NCBI GenBank assembly: GCA_022393335.1
Contig: JAJEKB010021191.1
Location: forward strand, 1,655,068 to 1,719,067
Length of the DNA: 64,000 nucleotides
Direction of reading: 5' to 3'
Source: Macrotrachela quadricornifera
Taxonomy: Eukaryota; Rotifera; Eurotatoria; Philodinida; Philodinidae
A program made the translations under genes and the position numbers. Under the pieces are notes generated by a model that did no database searches, was not told where the DNA came from, and saw nothing but the letters and a program-made list of their open reading frames with translations. Of this stretch, positions 58,135 to 64,000 are shown piece after piece. Positions within the stretch are counted from its first letter, which is position 1. Every line of letters begins with the position of its first letter.

Positions 58135-59826
58135 ATATCATCTATTAGAATTGCTCCTGTTCGAACGAATAAATCTAAGCTTGCCACGACGGCATCGGAA
58201 AATTTTCAAAAACCGCTTGCTAATGACACTCTTGACGAATCAAGAAACAATCAAACCGATACTGTCAAAGCCATAGATACAGATAATTATTACCCGTCAA
58301 TAGAACAGGTAAGAAAACAAAATAAAAAACATGTATATACTTCTGATATCGTTGTCTAGTTAAGCTTTTAATGGAATAGTTCTTCGTCGTTGCTATAATT
58401 TCTTAATTTTTCAAATCATTTCTTTTTCTTTTTCTATATTTACCTTTTCAAATGACTGCAGACAACTACTACCAGTATTTCATGGTCAAATGAAGAGCAA
58501 CATCGTCAATCATCGAAGAAGAGAAAGAAACGCAAATAGTAAAGATTTTTTTTTTATTATTAATTTTTTTACAAATATTTCATTTAGTTGTTGTAAATAC
58601 ATTCAACGTTATTGTTCACCTGTCTGTTCATTTTTGAGTCTTGCTGCTCTTCTTCTATTTGCTGCAGGCATCGCTGCAATGATAGTCGCCTTAGTTGATA
58701 CAGCTCAAACGACAGAAACTACAAGTACAACTACAGTGACAACTTCAACAACAACAACAGTGCTTCCGGGTAAATCATCTGCATCACTTTTTTATAAATT
58801 AAATATCATGAATATTTGTTCATAGGATGGTCGAATGCGAATCATATAAACTATGCAAGATATAGACACACAGCTTCGACTTTAGCCGATGGAACGATCT
58901 TGATTGTTGGTGGACAAGATAGCTCGAGTGTTTTAAGTAGTGCAGAATTATATGATCCATCCACTGGCCTATGGACAGTTACTGGAAGTATGAATATTGC
59001 TCGAAGTTCTCACACAGCATCTGTATTACCGAATGGAAAAGTATTAGTTACTGCTGGACAAACTCCTAGTGGTCATACAAGAACTACTGAATTGTACAAT
59101 CCATCGACAAGAACATGGACTCTGACTGGAAATATATCGAATCCTCGAATCGATCATAAAGCATGTGTATTCTCAAATGGAACTGTGATCATTGCCGGTG
59201 GATGGAGTTTTACTTATTATAATCAAACTGAGTTGTATGATCCAACGACAGGTGTATGGACAGACGCAATGAATATGATCAATTATCGATCTTCATACAG
59301 ATCATCAATCTTGACAGATGGAACATTCTTAGTAGCTGCCGGAGATGATGCTGCTGGTTTTCTCAATTATGCTGAAACCTATGATCTATCGACGGGAGTG
59401 TGGACTGCAACTGGAAATATGAATGTTGCTCGACGTAATTACGCTGTCGCTCTTTTAACGTCGGGACAAGTGTTAGCTATTGGTAGTGATACTGGTGGAA
59501 GTAGCTGTTTAGATAGTACCGAATTGTACAATCCATCGACAAGAACATGGGCAGCAACCGGACAAATGAATCATGGACGAAGCTATCATACAGCAACTGT
59601 TTTAACAGATGGAAAAGTTTTAGTTACCGGTGGGTGTAATGGTGCTTCTTCGAATACTGCCGAGATTTATGATCCTTCAACAGGAATATGGACACTTATT
59701 ACGAGTATGAATGACACTCGCACACAGCATACAGCATCTCTATTAACAAATGGAAAGGTATTGGTCGCCGGCGGATTGTCCAGCATTGGTGTTATTTTGA
59801 ATACTTCAGAGATATATCAACCATAA
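58135..59826 (+). CDS. Membrane-anchored Kelch-repeat protein (N-terminus unresolved)
   Basis: Four exons join in frame (58135-58308, 58462-58538, 58588-58769, 58826-59826) to 477 visible aa; the first exon is missing. Order: an Asn/Ser/Thr-rich, basic cytoplasmic part ending SSKKRKKRK; a cysteine pair and one transmembrane helix (FLSLAALLLFAAGIAAMIVA); a Thr-rich stalk; then seven Kelch repeats. Each repeat has an R..HTAS..L..G..L..GG core and an ELYDPSTG-x-W ending (starts near residues 155, 200, 250, 300, 345, 395 and 445). The repeats should fold as an extracellular beta-propeller, in a type II membrane topology. Kelch propellers bind proteins or glycans. Repeats 4 and 5 lack the GG pair. 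Related genes are abundant in bdelloids; function unknown. Confidence 0.82.
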
Positions 59827-60193
59827 GAGACAGATATTTTTTTTGTATAAATTCTTCTACGAATATTAATTTACTTGAACGATCAAATTTCTTCATGGTA
59901 TCTTCAACACGATCAAAAATAATCTTTTCTGTCTAGTTTTTTCAGTAGTGCAGAAATCGTTAATTCGATTCAAGTTTTAAACTTTCCAACTATTGCCATT
60001 CAACTATTAAATTTATAATTCGAGTTCTCAACTATCTCGTCCTCACCCTCACTTAGCTCGACGCCCTGTATCTGTATTTCGCCCTTATCCTCATATGGTA
60101 TTTCTTTGATCCCTACTCAAACGATGTTCCTTTGACCATTAACTCCAATAGTAGAATAGTTGAAACGTCTTTTCGGCTGCTACATATATGAAA
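59827..60193. other. Intergenic
   Basis: 3' flank of the Kelch gene; nothing recognised. The duplicated block begins at about 60194. Confidence 0.35.
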
Positions 60194-61307
60194 AATCAAT
60201 TTTAAAAATGGAGGTATTAATATTAAATTAGATTTGAGTGATGTTTGGAGAAATAAAAAATCTCAAAATGATTCATATATGTTTTTTTTTAAGCTGTTGT
60301 AACATCTTCGACTGATGTTTCTCGTCAATATTCTACTCTTGCAGGTATAGAAGTTTGTTTTTATTTATCAGAGATTTATGTATACTTTTCATCTTTAGCA
60401 ATTGTTGGTTCAGGCAATGATTCTTGTTCAACTACAGCTGCACGTGTTTGTAAACAATATCCAAAGGAAAATTTTTCTTCGATAGAAACAATTGCTGGAA
60501 TGACAAGAATGATTGAACAATTATTGAATTATAATTATGAAATCAGTCAACGTTTCCCCACAAAGATTGTCTTCTATAGAGATGGTGAAATCTTTTCTCA
60601 ATTAATCTTTTTTTTTCTTCATAAGAAATTTCTTTAGGAAATGGAGATGAACCATTTACAAAAATTTGTCAAGCATTTGATAGTAAGTTCTTGATTTGTT
60701 ATTATTCACTAGAAATATATGGTGATCAAATGAAACATCCTCTTTTAACGTTCATTGTTGTTAAAAGACGACATAATACACGATTTTCTACTTATAAACC
60801 TATGGATAATGAATTGGAAAGTGAATTGAATAGAACATCTGAAGAGAGTAATAATATGCCAATCGGTTGTGTTATTGATACAACGATTGTTCATCGTGAT
60901 CAAAATAATTTCTACCTGAATTCACATAATAGTCTTTTAGGTATGAATCATCCACCACTTTATCATGTTCTATTGAATGAAATTGGTTTTACATCTGATG
61001 AATTACAATTATTAACCTATCGTCTGTGTTACACGTATTCTCAATCATCAGCTTCGGAATCAGTTCCATCTGTTCTTCATCGAGCTGATGTAGCTACATA
61101 CAATGCTCGAGATCTTTTCTATAGTGCTCATGAGTAAGATAAGAATAACAGGGAAAATAAAAATTTGATTTTAATTGATGTTTTAGCTCATCAATTATTG
61201 ATATTGTCGAATGAAATCGAATACTCCAAGATTCTACTTCTAATGATTGTGATTATGAATTTCTTCAAGTTCATGAAAATCTTCGAAATAAACTTGTACT
61301 CGCATAG
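60194..61307 (+). pseudogene. Argonaute PIWI-domain pseudogene (3' half copy)
   Basis: Matches exons 4-8 of the 15.2-kb Argonaute, including all their introns, so it arose by DNA duplication and not by retrocopying. It starts abruptly inside exon 4 (KINFKNGGIN), so ArgoN, PAZ and most of MID are absent. Damage: a frameshift in a T-run near 60281-60290, where the GAVLT segment should be; a 24-bp loss in exon 6 between CGTCA/TGTCA repeats (about 60667); and a 12-bp gain (ESEL) near 60817. The FYRDG, FTSDELQLLTY and final LQVHENLRNK segments remain. At the His position it has Asp (RADVATYNAR) where the full gene has Glu. Confidence 0.9.
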
Positions 61308-61428
61308 TTTTATTTGAGAATGAGACTTTGTTTATTTTAATCAAGTGTAGTTTTTACAATAATATATTTTAAAATAGTGAAACTGATTAGGAAAGATGAC
61401 ATGTTCATTTGTTATTTGATATAATATC

Positions 61429-61501
61429 GGCTTTGTGGCCTAATGGCTAAGGCGTCTGACTTCGGATCAGAAGATTGCAGGTTCGAATCCTGCCAGAGTC
61501 G
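61429..61501 (+). tRNA. tRNA-Arg (anticodon TCG), duplicate
   Basis: Identical over all 73 nt to the tRNA at 18237-18309, with the same 5' flank (ATATCG/ACATCG) and a T-run terminator. It lies in the same position after the Argonaute copy. Confidence 0.95.
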
Positions 61502-61795
61502 TTCATCTTTTTTTCTTCTTTTAAAAGATATGTATGTATACAATCGTCTTTCTGACATAACAATAACAATCGAAAAGAAACTTTTCTCTTTTTTTCCTTT
61601 CGTCATCAATAAAACGAAATTGAAGAACGTCTACTCATATCAAATGTTAGTTTCGTCTATTTTTGATAGTGATTCTTTAAAACTAGTATTAACTGCAATA
61701 GCAGCAGAAATTATTTTAAATAATTAGAATATTTATTGTTCATATCGAAATAGAATTTAATCTACACAACATATTTTATTTTCTATTAGAATTAA

Positions 61796-64000
61796 AGCTA
61801 AATATCAAATCCGTAGCTTCTCATTTGCGAACATGAGCATAAATATTAATTTAAAATTTTATAACTTAATTTCAACATTTAAAACGAAATTTTAAACTTA
61901 AAGTTTATTCAAATTTAAATTAATATTGAACATTTTAGAGCGTTTAGAATAGGGTTCGCCACATATACAGCTTTTCAATTTTTGTCTTATTTACTGCAAT
62001 TTGTAGAGTTCGCTCCATATAGATCTATTAAATGTTTTACCATAAATTTATTGTAAATTGTAGAGTTCACTAAATTACAGAGAGAGAGCATTTATTGTTA
62101 GCGCTTTTAATTAGTCTTTGTTTCATTCACAACATGGAATCTAGTATCGAATGGACAATAATTACATAATCGAGATGCACGGGCATCTATTCATAATAGA
62201 GAACGATACTGGAAGCGTAGTTCATTTCGATTTTTTGAACATTCACAACACCATTATGAATCAAACCAAACCTGTATCATCGTCGATACCGATACATATG
62301 AGTATCAAACTATATGCAAATATTCAGATTGTGAAAAATTCAAAACACAATCGACAGAATTTTTCTAGTAAAATAAATAAATATTGAGTCATTGAAATAA
62401 ATCTAAATAAAACTTAGTTAAGAGTTCTTTATCATTTTTAGGATGTTACTTCTTTCATATGTTCCTGCATTAAGGGCCCTGGCTCGTCCAATCATAATAT
62501 TGTTACTTGACTAATAGACAATCATCTCGTTCACTTAAAATTATTAGAAAATATTGGCCTCTCTCGTAGACACAAGTAACGCTCGTCTCTATGACTCGCT
62601 TAACCCTCGACTGAATTCTATTTAACATTACCTCTTACTGGTCGCTAGATTCTGCTCAGTTAACTATGCTGGATACATGTGCACGTATACATGGATTGCT
62701 AGTGACGACTGTTCTATAAGATCCAGTCTTTAAACTTTTTGCTACTGCTTTCGTATGGCAATGTAAAGCACAGTTCGTAGTCGATCATCGTTGCCCCTGC
62801 GTCGCTTCACTCTTAACTTCTCGGTTTTTTATATGATGTCAGCATAGACCAATGTAACATCTCATTTTCTTGCTCATAAAATTGTTTATAGGTAATATAA
62901 AACCTAAAGCAAATTTGAAAAAATGGCGACTAGTCATTCGTCGGCGCCCCTACGCGTCGTCATTCACGACTAGCCGCGTCCATTCTGAAGTCTATTTTTG
63001 ACATGAGTTCACTGTCTTGTGTTCAAAACCACACTCATTCAGGTCCCACTAACTCAAAAGAATTACAGGATTCGGAACGGAAAAAGCCTCTATAGGAAAT
63101 TTGAAGAAAAACAAGTAAAGGTACAAAAATCTATAAATAAGTGAACTATGACTAAGTTTATGAAGCATCGCTGTGAAATCTTAATTATATTTCTGAAAAT
63201 AACGAATATTTTAGATGTATGAGTTCCTCAAAATCTGATTCAAGGAGGAATAAAATCACAAAATATTGATCGCCTTAAAGCTTAGATTCTCAAAATCTGA
63301 TTGGATGAAAGATAGATTTTGGGAAGCATTTCATTGACTGGAATTTTAAATAGATAGAGTCTGACTGGTCAAAAGTTCGATGTAAAAAGTTTGCTACTGG
63401 CTAAGTTCACAGACTATATAATCTGATTGAACGGAAGCCGTATAGTGCAAATAGCTGGGCCGTGATCTTTAAGCCGACGTTCTTTTGACTAGGTAACAAG
63501 CAAGCTTATTTTAATTTGCTCAACCCTTCCTTCGTCAAGGAATTGTACCAGTGTTCGTTTCTATACTTTTGTTACTATTCACTTAAAAAGATATCATATT
63601 TTAAAAGTGGAAGACGAAAAAAATTTTCTTGTAATTACAAGTAGCACGAACCCTACGAATTCGCTGAACCTTTTCTGAAAGAAAATTCGGTGTGATTACC
63701 ATTGAAAAAAATTTTCATTTGGGTTATCTTATATCTCAATCTCCTTGATTGCATGAAAGCTACAAAACAAAACATCCACTCTAGTGATGATCGTTTTATA
63801 GAAATACCCCTATATAGATTCATATGTAAGCGACAAGCAAACCTCAAGTTCGAGTTCTTCGTTTTTGATTGAGTTTGATCAAATCTAATAGAGATGTCTG
63901 ACCATATTCAGTAGTTTGGGACGTCATAATTTCTAATCCTGAACTCTGACTTGTTTGAACAAAATGAAGAGACAAATATTCATATTTTTTTAAGCGCAAT
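61796..64000. other. Intergenic, nothing recognised
   Basis: About 2.2 kb. A GC-richer patch at 62530-62840 and an imperfect inverted repeat around GCGACTAGTC...GACTAGCCGC (62925-62977) stand out, but no gene or element is identifiable. The open frames at 62151-62387 (plus) and 63653-63847 (minus) have no domain. Confidence 0.4.

Larger units (their letters stand above)
60194..61795 (+). repeat. Segmental duplication, copy 2
   Basis: Partner of about 16963-18905. Beyond the tRNA the similarity continues weakly to ATCGAAATAGAATT(C/T) and ACACAACATA (61745-61775). The MITE and second tRNA of copy 1 are absent. Confidence 0.85.

Noticed and set aside
60194..61307. Second functional Argonaute
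   Set aside because: It begins inside the MID/PIWI boundary, lacks upstream domains, and has a frameshift and an internal deletion.
62151..62387. 78-aa open frame
   Set aside because: No signal peptide, domain or splice context.

Overview
The window is AT-rich animal nuclear DNA, and I read it as a bdelloid rotifer (Rotaria- or Adineta-like). The grounds are: genes cut by many very short introns (about 50-60 bp, GT..AG); expanded families typical of bdelloids (Argonaute, F-box/LRR, Kelch-membrane proteins, rhodopsin-like GPCRs in near-identical pairs); a CipC-type gene of likely fungal origin; and a Ty3-like LTR retrotransposon with a third ORF encoding a DEDDy 3'-5' exonuclease, a combination reported from bdelloids. 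The species assignment is inference.

Layout. 1-5.8 kb: a dead Merlin-type DNA transposon with 23-bp perfect TIRs (1806-3141), a secreted DUF4139-type protein (3637-4998) and a CipC/DUF3759 protein (5273-5807, minus). 5.8-15.1 kb: gene-poor, with two foldback elements and a LINE 3' remnant. 15.2-18.7 kb: an eight-exon Argonaute gene (849 aa) that lacks two of the usual slicer residues, followed by two tRNA-Arg(TCG) genes with a mariner-type MITE between them. 19.9 kb: a small secreted six-cysteine peptide. 23.9-30.1 kb: the most striking gene, an F-box protein whose 33 leucine-rich repeats are each encoded by a separate phase-0 exon (32 of 84 nt, one of 81 nt), ending in a Cys-rich zinc-binding-like tail (1384 aa by my exon model). 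31-43.7 kb: two copies of a 321-aa GPCR gene in a ~2.1-kb direct duplication. Between them lies a transposon graveyard: a palindromic minisatellite, foldbacks, two hAT-type elements with perfect 8-bp TSDs, and a nested Tc1/mariner element.

45.7-55.1 kb: a GTPase-RING pseudogene split by an 8.45-kb LTR retrotransposon on the minus strand (45946-54396, TSD ACTGT). Its primer-binding site matches the 3' end of the tRNA-Arg at 18600-18672 over 13 nt including CCA. Gag, protease, RT, RNase H, integrase and the exonuclease ORF3 are recognisable but frameshifted or interrupted. 55.3-57.2 kb: a broken LRR-like gene (minus). 58.1-59.8 kb: a membrane-anchored seven-Kelch protein. 60.2-61.8 kb: a decayed duplicate of the 3' half of the Argonaute gene together with its downstream tRNA-Arg. 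61.8-64 kb: nothing convincing.

The genes do not form an operon or a single pathway. The recurring themes are duplication (Argonaute 3' half plus tRNA, GPCR pair, LRR exons) and dense transposon insertion. All protein calls are from reading the translations by eye; no database search was possible.
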